A DNA stretch of 64,000 nucleotides from Planctomycetota bacterium (lineage in GTDB: Bacteria; Planctomycetota; UBA1135; UBA2386), in NCBI GenBank assembly GCA_014192625.1, contig BJHM01000014.1, forward strand, positions 27,950 through 91,949. The letters are read 5' to 3'. Below, piece by piece: positions 54,176 through 63,524 of the stretch (the first letter of the stretch is position 1; each line of letters starts with the position of its first letter). The position numbers were made by a program, and so were the translations under genes. The notes below the pieces were generated by a model that did not search any database, was not told where the DNA came from, and worked only from the letters and a program-made list of their open reading frames with translations.

Positions 54176-57100
54176 ATGGCTGACTACATGAGCACCCAAA
54201 AAAATCGAGCGTCGACAGATCTGACGCGCCTCCATTTTACGGCATTATTGTTGTCTGCCGTTAGCTGCTCACGCGAACCCGATGCAGTGCCATTGCCGGT
54301 CTTCATGTCGACGCCACTGCGCACTCGGACCGCCGTCGAAGGCACGCGCTTTCAAAGAATCGAGGCTGCAAAGTCAGGGCTCACATTCAGCAATGAATTA
54401 AAGCCGCAAAACGTTGTGCCTTACATTTACAGCGGCGGCGGCGCAACGGTGAGCGACTACGACGGTGACGGGCTACCAGACATCTATCTATTATCGCTCG
54501 ACGGGCCTAACAAATTATTTCGGCAGGTGGCGCCGATGCGATTTGAGGACGTGACCATGTCAGCCGGCGGTTTGGATGGCGGCAATGCGTGGGGCACGGC
54601 CGCCGCGTTTGTGGATATCGATGGAGATGGCGACCTAGACCTCTACGTCTGCAACCTAGAGTCCCCTAACCTATTGTTTCAAAATAAGGGCGACGGCACA
54701 TTCAGAGAATGTGCCGGCTCATTCGGACTTGCGATAACGGCAGCGAGCACGGGCTGCGCCTTTGCAGACTACGATAACGATGGCGACTTGGACCTTTATC
54801 TAGTCACCAATCGAGTTTTTGGTCCGCGGCTACCGCAAGAAATCGTAGATGAAGTGGAGCTGCCGAAAGATCTTCGTAAATCTCGCTTACAATTGTTTCC
54901 GCCGCCGCCGCGCTTTAATAGCGATCGTGATACGCCGCAGGTGCCAGAGGGCTACGCCGACTTCTACTCCATCACGAAGGACCAGATATTCGCCGCAGGA
55001 CAGTGCGACTACCTGATGCGTAACGATGGCTACGGGCAATGGCATGACGTAACAGAACAGGCTGGCTTCTCGGGCCATGGAAACGGCCTGTCGGCGACAT
55101 GGTGGGATTTTGATAACGACGGATTGCTAGACCTCTACGTCGCCAACGACCTAGAGTCTCCTGATCAGCTCTGGCACAACCTTGGCGGCGGCAAATTCTT
55201 GGATGTGACCCGGCAGTTGCTGCCGCACACCGCCTATTTCGGGATGGGTAGCGATTTCGGCGACATTAATAATGACGGGCTTTTCGACTTTTGCGTGGCC
55301 GACATGTCGAGCACTACTCATTACATGGGCAAAATGCTAATGGGCAGCATGGGAGACCGCCGCTGGTTCCTGATGAACAGCGATCCACAGCAATACATGC
55401 GCAATGCCCTGTTTATCAACACCGGCACCAAACGCTTCCTCGAGGCGGGTTACCTCAGCGGGCTTGCCAGCACTGACTGGACCTGGACGGTCAGGTTTGC
55501 TGATCTGGACGAGGACGGGCAGCTGGACCTGTTTGCCACCAACGGGATCCCGCGCTTTGAAGACAACCCGGACACAGTAGCCGAGTTTCGCAGGCTTTGG
55601 CGCATGAACAAACGCACCGAAGCACTGCAGCTGGCACGCCGCATTCCTCCGGTCAAGGAACGCAACATTGCTCGCCGGAACGAAGGCAACCTCAAATTTA
55701 CCGATATAAGTGCGATCTGGGGTCTCGATGAAGAGAGTGTCGGCCAAGCAGCAGTCGTCGCCGATCTGGATCGTGACGGCGACCTCGACATCGTCATCAA
55801 CAACCTAAACGCCGAGGCAAGCCTGCTAGAAAATTGCACTACGGCGACCCATCACGCCGAGGTTGCGCTTCGCGGCACAAGGAGCAATCGCTTTGGGGTT
55901 GGTTGCCGGGTCGAATTGCAGGCCGGCGGTAAAACTCAAACTCGACTCGTGATGCTAGCGCGCGGTTACATGAGCTCAGGCGAAGCCGTTGAGCACTTCG
56001 GCCTCGATTCATCTACCAGGATTGATCGGCTCACGATCCAGTGGCCGAGTGGCATCCATCAAGAATTCACCGACCTCGCCGCAGATCAATTATTCACGAT
56101 CCAAGAAAGCGACGGGCAGCCCCCATTGCGGCCCTCCCCCCTCCCAGCATCGCAACCAATTTTCGGACCAGGACCTAGCCTGCCTGCTAAGCACCGAGAG
56201 CGCGACTTCGACGACTTCGCACTCCAGCCCCTGCTCCCTCACCGGTTATCCAAACATGGGCCTGGTATAGCTTGGGGCGATATTAACGGCGATGGCCGCG
56301 ACGATATGTTTCTTTGCGGCGCCGCGGGCCAGAGCGATTCACTAATGATCCAAACCCAAGACGGCTCATTCAAAATACTTGAAGGTCCTTGGCGGGAAGA
56401 TCTTGAGTGCGAAGACCTCGGTGTGTTGCTAATTGACACGGACGCCGACGGTGACCTAGATATCCTTGTCGCTGGCGGCGGTGTCGAGGCGATCGGGCAC
56501 GAGGAGCGACTTGGTTGCCGGCTATACCAAAACCGAGGGAACGGGATCTTCGCCAAGACAGACGCAGGGGCTTTGACCAATCTCCGGACCAGTAGGGCTT
56601 GCCTTAGCGCGGCGGACTACGACCGAGATGGGGATCTGGACCTGTTCCTTGGCGGCGACGTCATTCCTGGACGATTCCCAGAAGCAACACCGAGTTTGCT
56701 ACTGCGAAACGACGGCGGCAAGTTCGTGGACGTCACGAGTGAGGTTGCACCAAGCCTGAGCAATACCGGAATGGTGAGTAGCGCGGTCTGGACCGACATC
56801 GATAATGATGGCTATCTCGATCTAGCAATTGCCGCCCAATGGCAGCCCATACGCGTATTTGGCAATGACGGCGGGAATCGCCTCGTCGACAAAACAGCGG
56901 AACTTGGATTCAGCAGCATTCATGGTCAATGGAACGGGATTGCGGCTGCTGACCTGGACAACGATGGCGACATGGACTTAGTCGTCACTAATCTCGGTTT
57001 AAACTCAAAATACCAAGCGACTGAGCTGCAGCCGATGCGTCTCTACGCCGCAGATTTCGACCAAAACGGCACGTTAGACGTGATTGAGGCGAAATACCGC

Positions 57101-57901
57101 AACAACGTCCTGCTTCCTGTACGCGGCCGCAGCTGTAGTGCCGGAGCCATCCCAAAAATTGCCAACCAATTTCCGTCATTCGATGCCTTTGCCCGCGCGA
57201 CACTGCCCGAAATCTATGGTCAAAAGGAACTCGAACAAGCTCAGGAACTGCACTGCAACCAATTACGCAATGTCGTCTTTGAAAATCAAAATGGCTACTT
57301 TATCCTTCACCCCCTACCGCATCTAGCCCAGATAGCCCCGGGCTATGGTATCGGCATTGCTGATTTCGATGGCGACGGAGTACTCGACATCGTGTTAGCC
57401 CAGAACTCTTTCTCACCCGAACCCGAGACTGGCCGGCTAGACGGCGGCCTCGGTCTAATGCTACGTGGCACTGGGCTGATGCAGTTTGTAATCATCCCAG
57501 CGCTAACATCGGGCATCATGCTACCGGATGACCAAAAGGCGCTCGCAGTCGTAGACTTGGACAACGACGCTGTGCCTGACTTTGTCATCGCCACTAACAA
57601 TGGACCCCTCCACACTTTCGTAACCAAGCCCAACGTCAGCGACCATCGTCTCACGGTTAGGTTGCACGGTGGAAACGGCAACCCAACGGCGATCGGCGCC
57701 AGAGTCACATTACAGCGTCCCGACGGCACACAGCAGGTGCAGGAGTTGCACGCAGGCGAAGGCTACCTGACACAGGTGCCTGCATGTGCATTTTTTAGTC
57801 GCGCCACAAAAGACAGCCATATTGAGATCCGCTGGCCAGATGGCACGGTATCGAGTCATGCGCTGACCACAAAAACAGACAAGGTCGAATTTAAGCGCTA
57901 A
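54176..57901 (+). CDS. CRTAC1-type FG-GAP/ASPIC lipoprotein, double module
   Basis: A 1241-residue lipoprotein: the signal region ends in LLLSAVSC. Two FG-GAP beta-propellers, with loops such as DYDGDGLPDIYL, DIDGDGDLDLYV, DYDRDGDLDLFL and DFDGDGVLDIVL, each end in an ASPIC/UnbV-like domain (GCRVELQAGGKTQTRLVMLA and GARVTLQRPDGTQQVQELHA). The protein is thus two CRTAC1 units in one chain. Such proteins sit outside the cytoplasm and bind calcium; their ligands are unknown. Two copies of the 21-bp motif lie inside it, at 56155 and 56573, coding PIFGPG and LTNLRTS. Confidence 0.9.
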   Translation: MADYMSTQKNRASTDLTRLHFTALLLSAVSCSREPDAVPLPVFMSTPLRTRTAVEGTRFQRIEAAKSGLTFSNELKPQNVVPYIYSGGGATVSDYDGDGLPDIYLLSLDGPNKLFRQVAPMRFEDVTMSAGGLDGGNAWGTAAAFVDIDGDGDLDLYVCNLESPNLLFQNKGDGTFRECAGSFGLAITAASTGCAFADYDNDGDLDLYLVTNRVFGPRLPQEIVDEVELPKDLRKSRLQLFPPPPRFNSDRDTPQVPEGYADFYSITKDQIFAAGQCDYLMRNDGYGQWHDVTEQAGFSGHGNGLSATWWDFDNDGLLDLYVANDLESPDQLWHNLGGGKFLDVTRQLLPHTAYFGMGSDFGDINNDGLFDFCVADMSSTTHYMGKMLMGSMGDRRWFLMNSDPQQYMRNALFINTGTKRFLEAGYLSGLASTDWTWTVRFADLDEDGQLDLFATNGIPRFEDNPDTVAEFRRLWRMNKRTEALQLARRIPPVKERNIARRNEGNLKFTDISAIWGLDEESVGQAAVVADLDRDGDLDIVINNLNAEASLLENCTTATHHAEVALRGTRSNRFGVGCRVELQAGGKTQTRLVMLARGYMSSGEAVEHFGLDSSTRIDRLTIQWPSGIHQEFTDLAADQLFTIQESDGQPPLRPSPLPASQPIFGPGPSLPAKHRERDFDDFALQPLLPHRLSKHGPGIAWGDINGDGRDDMFLCGAAGQSDSLMIQTQDGSFKILEGPWREDLECEDLGVLLIDTDADGDLDILVAGGGVEAIGHEERLGCRLYQNRGNGIFAKTDAGALTNLRTSRACLSAADYDRDGDLDLFLGGDVIPGRFPEATPSLLLRNDGGKFVDVTSEVAPSLSNTGMVSSAVWTDIDNDGYLDLAIAAQWQPIRVFGNDGGNRLVDKTAELGFSSIHGQWNGIAAADLDNDGDMDLVVTNLGLNSKYQATELQPMRLYAADFDQNGTLDVIEAKYRNNVLLPVRGRSCSAGAIPKIANQFPSFDAFARATLPEIYGQKELEQAQELHCNQLRNVVFENQNGYFILHPLPHLAQIAPGYGIGIADFDGDGVLDIVLAQNSFSPEPETGRLDGGLGLMLRGTGLMQFVIIPALTSGIMLPDDQKALAVVDLDNDAVPDFVIATNNGPLHTFVTKPNVSDHRLTVRLHGGNGNPTAIGARVTLQRPDGTQQVQELHAGEGYLTQVPACAFFSRATKDSHIEIRWPDGTVSSHALTTKTDKVEFKR

Positions 57902-60159
57902 TGCGCTACATTATCGTGCCACGTCATCAATCTAAAATCTTCCTCACAGCATTCAGCCTTAGCCTCGCCGCTAGCCTGAGCGCGTTGCCGCAACAGCAGC
58001 CTTCTCAAAGCACAAACGCGCCAAAGCTAACTGCCGAACAAAGCCATGCTAAAATGCTCTCTGTGCTGCGGGAAATTCAAACTTCTTCGCCCGATGAAAA
58101 CTATTTCTTCGGCACCAGTGGACTAATTACTAAGCGGGCTGCGTTACAGTCAGCAGGCAGCGCCGCTGATTGGCAACTCCGACTCGATACAGCACTAGCG
58201 GAACTTCAACAAGGCAATGAGCGCGCAGGACTCGCGATCCTAGAGGCAGCGAGAGCTGGCTTGCTGGATGGATCGATCCCCGGTGACGCAGCCGCGCGCG
58301 GTGCGATCCACTTTAATCTCGGCGTCGCCTACCTACGCCTCGCTGAGACGCAGAACTGCTGTAAGATCCCGACAATTGATAGTTGCGTGCTGCCGATCCG
58401 TGGTGGCGGTTTGCACCAAGATAAAGAAGGGTCGACGAACGCTATCCCGTGTTTCATGGACGTCCTAGCGAATAGCGCGCGAGAGAGTTACTGGCATCTT
58501 GCCGCACTATGGCTACTCAACCTTGCGCATATGACGCTCGGCACTTGGCCCGAAGGCGTGCCGGTAGAACACCGGATTCCCGCAGCGGCGTTCGCACCTG
58601 AAAGCAATTTTCCGGCATTCACAAACATCGCGCCGCAACTCGGCCTCGATACAATGGGACTAGCCGGTGGCATAATCGTCGACGACTTCGACAACGATGG
58701 GTATCTCGACGTCTTGACATCTGATTGGCATACGAGTGGGCCGTTGCGACTTTGGCACAACCGGCACGACGGAACATTTCTGGAACGCACCAAGGACGCA
58801 GGCCTTACTGGTCTGTTTGGTGGTTTAAATATTGTGCAGGCCGACTATGATAATGACGGCGATCTCGATTTCCTTGTGCTGCGCGGCGCATGGTGGTTTG
58901 AGAAGGGCCGTCATCCGAAATCACTGGTGCGAAACAACGGCGACGGAACGTTTACAGACGTGACGTTCATGGCAGGCCTAGGTGACGCAAACTTCCCATC
59001 GCAGACGGCGGCTTTCGCGGACTACGACAATGACGGCGACCTCGACATCTACATAGGCAACGAGAGCTCCAGCCGTTTGCGATGCGCGTCACAGCTATAC
59101 GAAAATCATGGTGACGGCACATTCACAGAAGTTGCCGCACTTGCTGGAGTGGAAAACTTCGGTTTTACCAAAGGCGTTACATGGGGTGATTACGACGGTG
59201 ATCGCTTGCCAGACCTCTACGTTTCCAACCTCGCGAACCCAAACCGCCTCTATCACAACGTCGGCAGCGGCCACTTCATCGACGTGGCACCACAACTCAA
59301 TGTCACGGCACCCGAAGCGGGATTTCCAGCATGGTTCTGGGACTATGACAATGACGGCGTTCTAGACATCTATGCGTCTAGCTATGCGACCGGCATTGGG
59401 CACATCGCCGCGTGGCACCTCGGCGTATCGCTACCGTATGAACCAGCCAGGCTATACCACGGCGATGGCCATGGCGGATTTATCGACGTCGCAAAAACCG
59501 CAGGCCTCGACTATCCCGCGATGCCGATGGGATCAAGCTTTGGCGACCTCGATAACGATGGATTGCTCGACTGCTACCTCGGAACCGGCGACCCTCACTA
59601 TTACAGTCTCATGCCGAACGTGATGTTCCTTAATCGTGGCGGAATTAAATTTGCACAGGTAACGATGGCTGGCAGGTTTGGCTTACTGCAGAAGGGGCAC
59701 GCCATCGCTTTCGCCGACTGGGATAATGACGGCGATGCGGACGTCTTCGCACAAATGGGTGGTGCATATCCAGGCGATGCATTTCGCGATGTGGTGTTTG
59801 CTAATCCTGGATTCGGCAACCATTGGATCACAGTGCAACTTGTAGGCACCAAGTCGAACCGCTCCGCGATCGGCGCACGTATTCGCGCTGAGATCGTGGA
59901 ACTGGGCCAACGTCGTGTAATCTACCGCCACGTTAACAGCGGCGGCAGCTTCAGCGGCAACCCGATGCGACAAACAATTGGCCTTGGCAAAGCCGAGCAA
60001 CTTAAAAGGCTGGAAGTGTTTTGGCCACGCACTGGCGAAACGCAGGCGTTCGCAAACGTCACTTTTGATCGCGGCATCCGCATTGTCGAAGGTGACGCGA
60101 TGCTCGACTCAATCTCGCTGCCGCCTTTGCCAACACCTCCACTACCGCCAAAGAAATAA
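57901..60159 (+). CDS. CRTAC1 family protein with N-terminal TPR part
   Basis: A 752-residue protein whose ATG shares one base with the preceding stop (TAATG). A signal peptide is followed by about 180 helical residues (LAELQQGNERAGLAILEAAR), then an FG-GAP propeller (DFDNDGYLDVLT, DYDNDGDLDFLV, DYDGDRLPDLYV), and a C-terminal ASPIC/UnbV domain (SAIGARIRAEIVELGQRRVI). It is translated together with the larger double-module lipoprotein, so the two may assemble outside the cytoplasm. No enzyme activity is visible. Confidence 0.9.
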   Translation: MRYIIVPRHQSKIFLTAFSLSLAASLSALPQQQPSQSTNAPKLTAEQSHAKMLSVLREIQTSSPDENYFFGTSGLITKRAALQSAGSAADWQLRLDTALAELQQGNERAGLAILEAARAGLLDGSIPGDAAARGAIHFNLGVAYLRLAETQNCCKIPTIDSCVLPIRGGGLHQDKEGSTNAIPCFMDVLANSARESYWHLAALWLLNLAHMTLGTWPEGVPVEHRIPAAAFAPESNFPAFTNIAPQLGLDTMGLAGGIIVDDFDNDGYLDVLTSDWHTSGPLRLWHNRHDGTFLERTKDAGLTGLFGGLNIVQADYDNDGDLDFLVLRGAWWFEKGRHPKSLVRNNGDGTFTDVTFMAGLGDANFPSQTAAFADYDNDGDLDIYIGNESSSRLRCASQLYENHGDGTFTEVAALAGVENFGFTKGVTWGDYDGDRLPDLYVSNLANPNRLYHNVGSGHFIDVAPQLNVTAPEAGFPAWFWDYDNDGVLDIYASSYATGIGHIAAWHLGVSLPYEPARLYHGDGHGGFIDVAKTAGLDYPAMPMGSSFGDLDNDGLLDCYLGTGDPHYYSLMPNVMFLNRGGIKFAQVTMAGRFGLLQKGHAIAFADWDNDGDADVFAQMGGAYPGDAFRDVVFANPGFGNHWITVQLVGTKSNRSAIGARIRAEIVELGQRRVIYRHVNSGGSFSGNPMRQTIGLGKAEQLKRLEVFWPRTGETQAFANVTFDRGIRIVEGDAMLDSISLPPLPTPPLPPKK

Positions 60160-60166
60160 CAATCGC

Positions 60167-60700
60167 ATGATTCATCGCTTCGAGATCGCACTCGCCGACG
60201 TCGACCGAGGCGTCTACCAAGACCTCGATCTGCGTGTTGCTCGCCATCCGTCAGAAGACATCTCGTATCTGGTCACGCGCGTGCTGGCCTATGCGCTCGA
60301 ATACGAAGACGGTCTCGAGTTCAGCAAGGGACTCGATGATGGCGAACTGCCTGCCATTTGGCGCCGCGACCTCCAGGGTCGGGTTCTTACATGGATCGAG
60401 ATCGGCTCCCCTTTACCGGATCGCTTACACCGCGCCTCAAAAGGCTGCGAACGTGTAATCGTCTATTGCCACCGTCGGCCAGATCTATTGATCCAAAGAT
60501 GTGCCAAGGAACGCGTGCACAAAGCGCATACCATCCGTGTTGTGCACGTGCCAATAGACTTAATAGCAGACTTGGAGCCTCGCCTCGATCGTAACAACCG
60601 CTGGGATATCTCCGTTAATGATGGCCGAGTTACCGTTGTGATCGGCGGCCACGCACTAGACGCGGTATTCGTCACGGAACCGCTCGCACAGGAACCTTGA
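60167..60700 (+). CDS. yaeQ: YaeQ family protein
   Basis: A 177-residue protein matching YaeQ from its first residues: FEIALADVDRGVYQDLDLRV, ARHPSEDISYLVTRVLAYAL, SKGLDDGELPAIW and LTWIEIGSPLPDRLHRASKG. YaeQ has a PD-(D/E)xK nuclease-like fold; an activity has not been firmly shown. The ATG lies 8 bases after the CRTAC1 stop; longer upstream frames overlap that gene and are discounted. Confidence 0.92.
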   Translation: MIHRFEIALADVDRGVYQDLDLRVARHPSEDISYLVTRVLAYALEYEDGLEFSKGLDDGELPAIWRRDLQGRVLTWIEIGSPLPDRLHRASKGCERVIVYCHRRPDLLIQRCAKERVHKAHTIRVVHVPIDLIADLEPRLDRNNRWDISVNDGRVTVVIGGHALDAVFVTEPLAQEP

Positions 60701-60713
60701 CTTAGCATCGAAC

Positions 60714-61232
60714 ATGCGCCGCAAGCCGCAATCGATCCCTATTCCAGCTGCACCAACAATCAGCGCGATCCTTATTGATGGCGCGAACGTCATCGCCAGC
60801 GGACCAACACGCGCGCGTGAGCGGCTCGACCTTGCGCTTTGCTGGCTGAAGGCTTGGCAGCCAACCCTGCCGATTGAAATCTTCCTCGATCACTCGACAT
60901 TCCTTCGTTGCCGCGCGGAGGTTCAGGCAGAACTACAAACGTGCCAGACTGCAACCGCTGGAAAGCCCCTAGTTGTATTGTGCCATTCCGGATTGGCAGC
61001 GGACATCCCGCTCCTGCATCGCGCAGCCGAAGTTGGTGGGCTTATACTTTCCAACGACCGGTTCTTCGATCACACAGCTTTGCGCGCCAACGCCATGACT
61101 CTGCAGTTTACATTGGACCGTTTGGATTTCATCCCAGCGCAAGAAGTTACGTGGTTTCGCAGTAAGGGTATGTCACTCCGCATTCCAATCGCAAACTTAC
61201 TGGTCCGGAGATTGGTCAACCCGGCTGATTGA
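60714..61232 (+). CDS. NYN-domain (Zc3h12a-like) ribonuclease
   Basis: A 172-residue protein of the NYN/PIN-like nuclease fold. Candidate metal-binding acids are Asp22 (ILIDGANV), Asp59 (FLDHS), Asp97 (ADIPLL) and Asp115/Asp119 (SNDRFFDH), the order seen in the Zc3h12a/N4BP1 type, which cut structured RNA. The last 12 codons are the 21-bp motif read in frame (NLLVRRLVNPAD), so this end may have been added by insertion of a repeat. It follows yaeQ by 13 bp. Confidence 0.8.
   Translation: MRRKPQSIPIPAAPTISAILIDGANVIASGPTRARERLDLALCWLKAWQPTLPIEIFLDHSTFLRCRAEVQAELQTCQTATAGKPLVVLCHSGLAADIPLLHRAAEVGGLILSNDRFFDHTALRANAMTLQFTLDRLDFIPAQEVTWFRSKGMSLRIPIANLLVRRLVNPAD
61198..61219. repeat. copy of the 21-bp motif at the 3' end of the NYN gene
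   Basis: Exact match to ACTGGTCCGNAGATTGGTCA, in the R orientation, read in frame by the NYN ribonuclease gene 13 bases before its stop. A second R copy follows 35 bp later. Confidence 0.85.
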
Positions 61233-61539
61233 TTGCCATTCGCCACCTCCCCATACTGGTCCGGAGATTGGTCAAACTCGTTCTCTCTGGAATGAAACTC
61301 GGCTTGGCGCGCTTCGCAGCTCGGCGCAAGAGTTGACAACCCGACATCCACTGCTTTTTTGGCGGATCTATTGCACGAATGAGCGCGCCTTGAATTATCG
61401 AATGCCCAGGCAAACAGCGACCGACTCAGACTTCGAAGGGAATATTCAGGATTTTCCAATGGCAACGTCGAAATCATCCATGCAGAAGCATCAGGGCACC
61501 AGCAATGCAGGCGCTTGACCAATCTTCGGACCAGTAGGG
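61233..61539. mobile_element. candidate transposase-free element (MITE) before aceK
   Basis: Inverted copies of the motif at 61254 (R) and 61515-61536 (F) bound 283 bp; the outer copy at 61198 could be a third end. The interior has no transposase and no convincing gene (a 61-codon plus-strand frame at 61333-61518 lacks support). The right copy ends 3 bases before the aceK ATG, so aceK must be expressed from within this element or just beyond it. Confidence 0.5.
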
Positions 61540-63267
61540 ATGGCTAGCCCATTCAGGCCTCCAATGACCCCATCCACCGACGCGGAAATGGCCCTCGCTG
61601 TAGCTACGGAGCTAAACAGAGCGTTTCTGGTTTACAATACTGAGTTCAGGGTGATTACTCGCCGCGCCCGGTCGCGATTTGAACGCCGCGAGTGGCGCGA
61701 GGGCCAAGCAGACGCAGCCGAGCGTATCGGGCTCTACGATCTACACGTCGACCGATCTGTCCAAGACCTGCACAGTCGTCTTGGATTGCGCGCACAGGAT
61801 CGTGGGCTCTGGCAATCAGCCAAAAGGGATTTTGCGGCAATGGTCGCGAACTACCCGGACTTGGAGTTCACCAAAACCTATTTCAGTTCGGTGGCGCGCC
61901 GGGCCTGCAAGATCCGCGGGTTGGAGCCAGATATTGAGTTCACGGGTGAGGAGACAATCCCGTTGCGCAACATCGGCGGGCCGCTGATCGGGCGAAACTA
62001 TTTCAACTCAGGGTCTCTGGTATTTATGTTCGAGACGTTAATCCGCGACTTTGCGTGGTCGACGCCGTTTGCACATGCAGGCCGGTGCGCGCAGTTCTTA
62101 GCGGACCAGGTCAATGCACACTTCCGCAGTAAGCTGACGGGGGACGCAGTGGTCTGCATCGACGTGATGGCACCGGTTTTTTATCGCGACACCCGGGCCT
62201 ATGTAATCGGCAAGGCCACAGGCTGGACGCATAGCTCGCCAATCGTGATCGCCTTTGCCAGCACTGAAAACGGCATCGTTGTCGATGCCGTAGTAATGAC
62301 GGAAGACGGCGTGGAATTGATGTTCGGCTTTGCGCGCAGCTACTTTCACGTCGACGTTGAGCCGGTGGGTGCTGCAATTGTTTTCCTCCGCAAGGTCATC
62401 CCGCGCGAAACGGTGCATGAACTGTTCACGATTCTGGGTCGTGCCAAGCAAGGCAAAACCGAGCGTTACCGCGGGTTTGGTCGGCATCTGCAGTACTCGC
62501 GCGACCAATTTGTCGTCACTCCGGGCAAGAAGGGCATGGTGATGACCGTATTCACGCTGCCTTCTTACGACGTGGTCTTCAAGGTCATTCGTGACAAGTT
62601 CCCGTTCCCGAAGAACACCTCCAATGAAGAAGTTCGGCAGCGCTATCGGCTGGTTGCGCACCACGACAAAGTAGGACGGCTCGTCGATGCGCAGGAGTTT
62701 CGCATGCTGCGCTTTGCGAAGGACCGATTCGAGCCTGGCCTACTCGCTGAGTTGCTGGGCGAGACCGCGCTGACCACTTCTCTCGATGGCGACACACTAC
62801 TAATCCAACACGCATATGTAGAACGCCGACTAAGGCCGCTTGACATCTACCTGCGTGAGGTCGACCAACCGACCGCAGTGCGCGCTGTTTTGGACTACGG
62901 ACAGGCGCTGCGCGACTTGGCTTCGGCCAACGTCTTCCCTGGCGATCTCCTGATGAAGAACTTCGGCGTCAATCGCGCCGGACGCGTGATCTTTTACGAC
63001 TATGACGAACTGTGCCTTTTGATCGATTGCAACTTCCGCGAGATGCCACGACCTCGCGACTACGATGACGAAATGGCCAGCGAGCCATGGTTCTCGGTCG
63101 GCGAGCACGATGTGTTCCCTGAAGAGTTCGCCCCCTTCCTCGGCCTGAGCCCACAGCTCCTGGATGTATTTCAAGGCGCGCACGGAGATTTACTGACCGC
63201 ACGCTATTGGCAGACAATGCAAGCACGCATCCATCGGGGCGAAGTCATCGAGTTGTTGCCCTATTGA
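61540..63267 (+). CDS. aceK: isocitrate dehydrogenase kinase/phosphatase AceK
   Basis: A 575-residue bifunctional enzyme. The regulatory half has YNTEFRVITRRARSRFERRE, ERIGLYDLHVDRSVQDL and KTYFSSVARRA; the kinase half carries DVVFKVIRDKFPFPKNTS, DLLMKNFGVNR and FYDYDELC (the metal-binding Asp). Length and layout agree with E. coli AceK. It phosphorylates isocitrate dehydrogenase, cutting TCA flux, so that isocitrate can enter the glyoxylate shunt on acetate. No aceA or aceB is in the window. The ATG follows an inverted-repeat copy; a second ATG eight codons in is possible. Confidence 0.93.
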   Translation: MASPFRPPMTPSTDAEMALAVATELNRAFLVYNTEFRVITRRARSRFERREWREGQADAAERIGLYDLHVDRSVQDLHSRLGLRAQDRGLWQSAKRDFAAMVANYPDLEFTKTYFSSVARRACKIRGLEPDIEFTGEETIPLRNIGGPLIGRNYFNSGSLVFMFETLIRDFAWSTPFAHAGRCAQFLADQVNAHFRSKLTGDAVVCIDVMAPVFYRDTRAYVIGKATGWTHSSPIVIAFASTENGIVVDAVVMTEDGVELMFGFARSYFHVDVEPVGAAIVFLRKVIPRETVHELFTILGRAKQGKTERYRGFGRHLQYSRDQFVVTPGKKGMVMTVFTLPSYDVVFKVIRDKFPFPKNTSNEEVRQRYRLVAHHDKVGRLVDAQEFRMLRFAKDRFEPGLLAELLGETALTTSLDGDTLLIQHAYVERRLRPLDIYLREVDQPTAVRAVLDYGQALRDLASANVFPGDLLMKNFGVNRAGRVIFYDYDELCLLIDCNFREMPRPRDYDDEMASEPWFSVGEHDVFPEEFAPFLGLSPQLLDVFQGAHGDLLTARYWQTMQARIHRGEVIELLPY

Positions 63268-63524
63268 CCGAGCGAGCTTCTCCCGTCCCCCGTAAAGACA
63301 TGCCTATCGGGGTGCCCAGCCTCACGAGCGGCCAGCGGCCATGCGACATTTCCCTCAATATAGGATTTGCCTCCATTACGCCGCTCAGGCAATGGCGACA
63401 TAAAAATGAGACTTCATTCAAAGTTAACTCCCGTTGATATCGACAAGAAAAAATCGATGATCTACATCTACTGAACTTTGGTTTCCTGCTCCCGAACCTG
63501 CTGACACTTCAAAAAGGTTTTTCA
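63268..63524. other. AT-richer intergenic region
   Basis: 257 bp, visibly richer in A and T than most of the window. ATCGACAAGAAAAAATCGAT (63440-63459) has complementary ends, and TTGATA at 63435 could be a -35 element, but no -10 at the right distance is convincing. No gene is seen. Confidence 0.5.
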
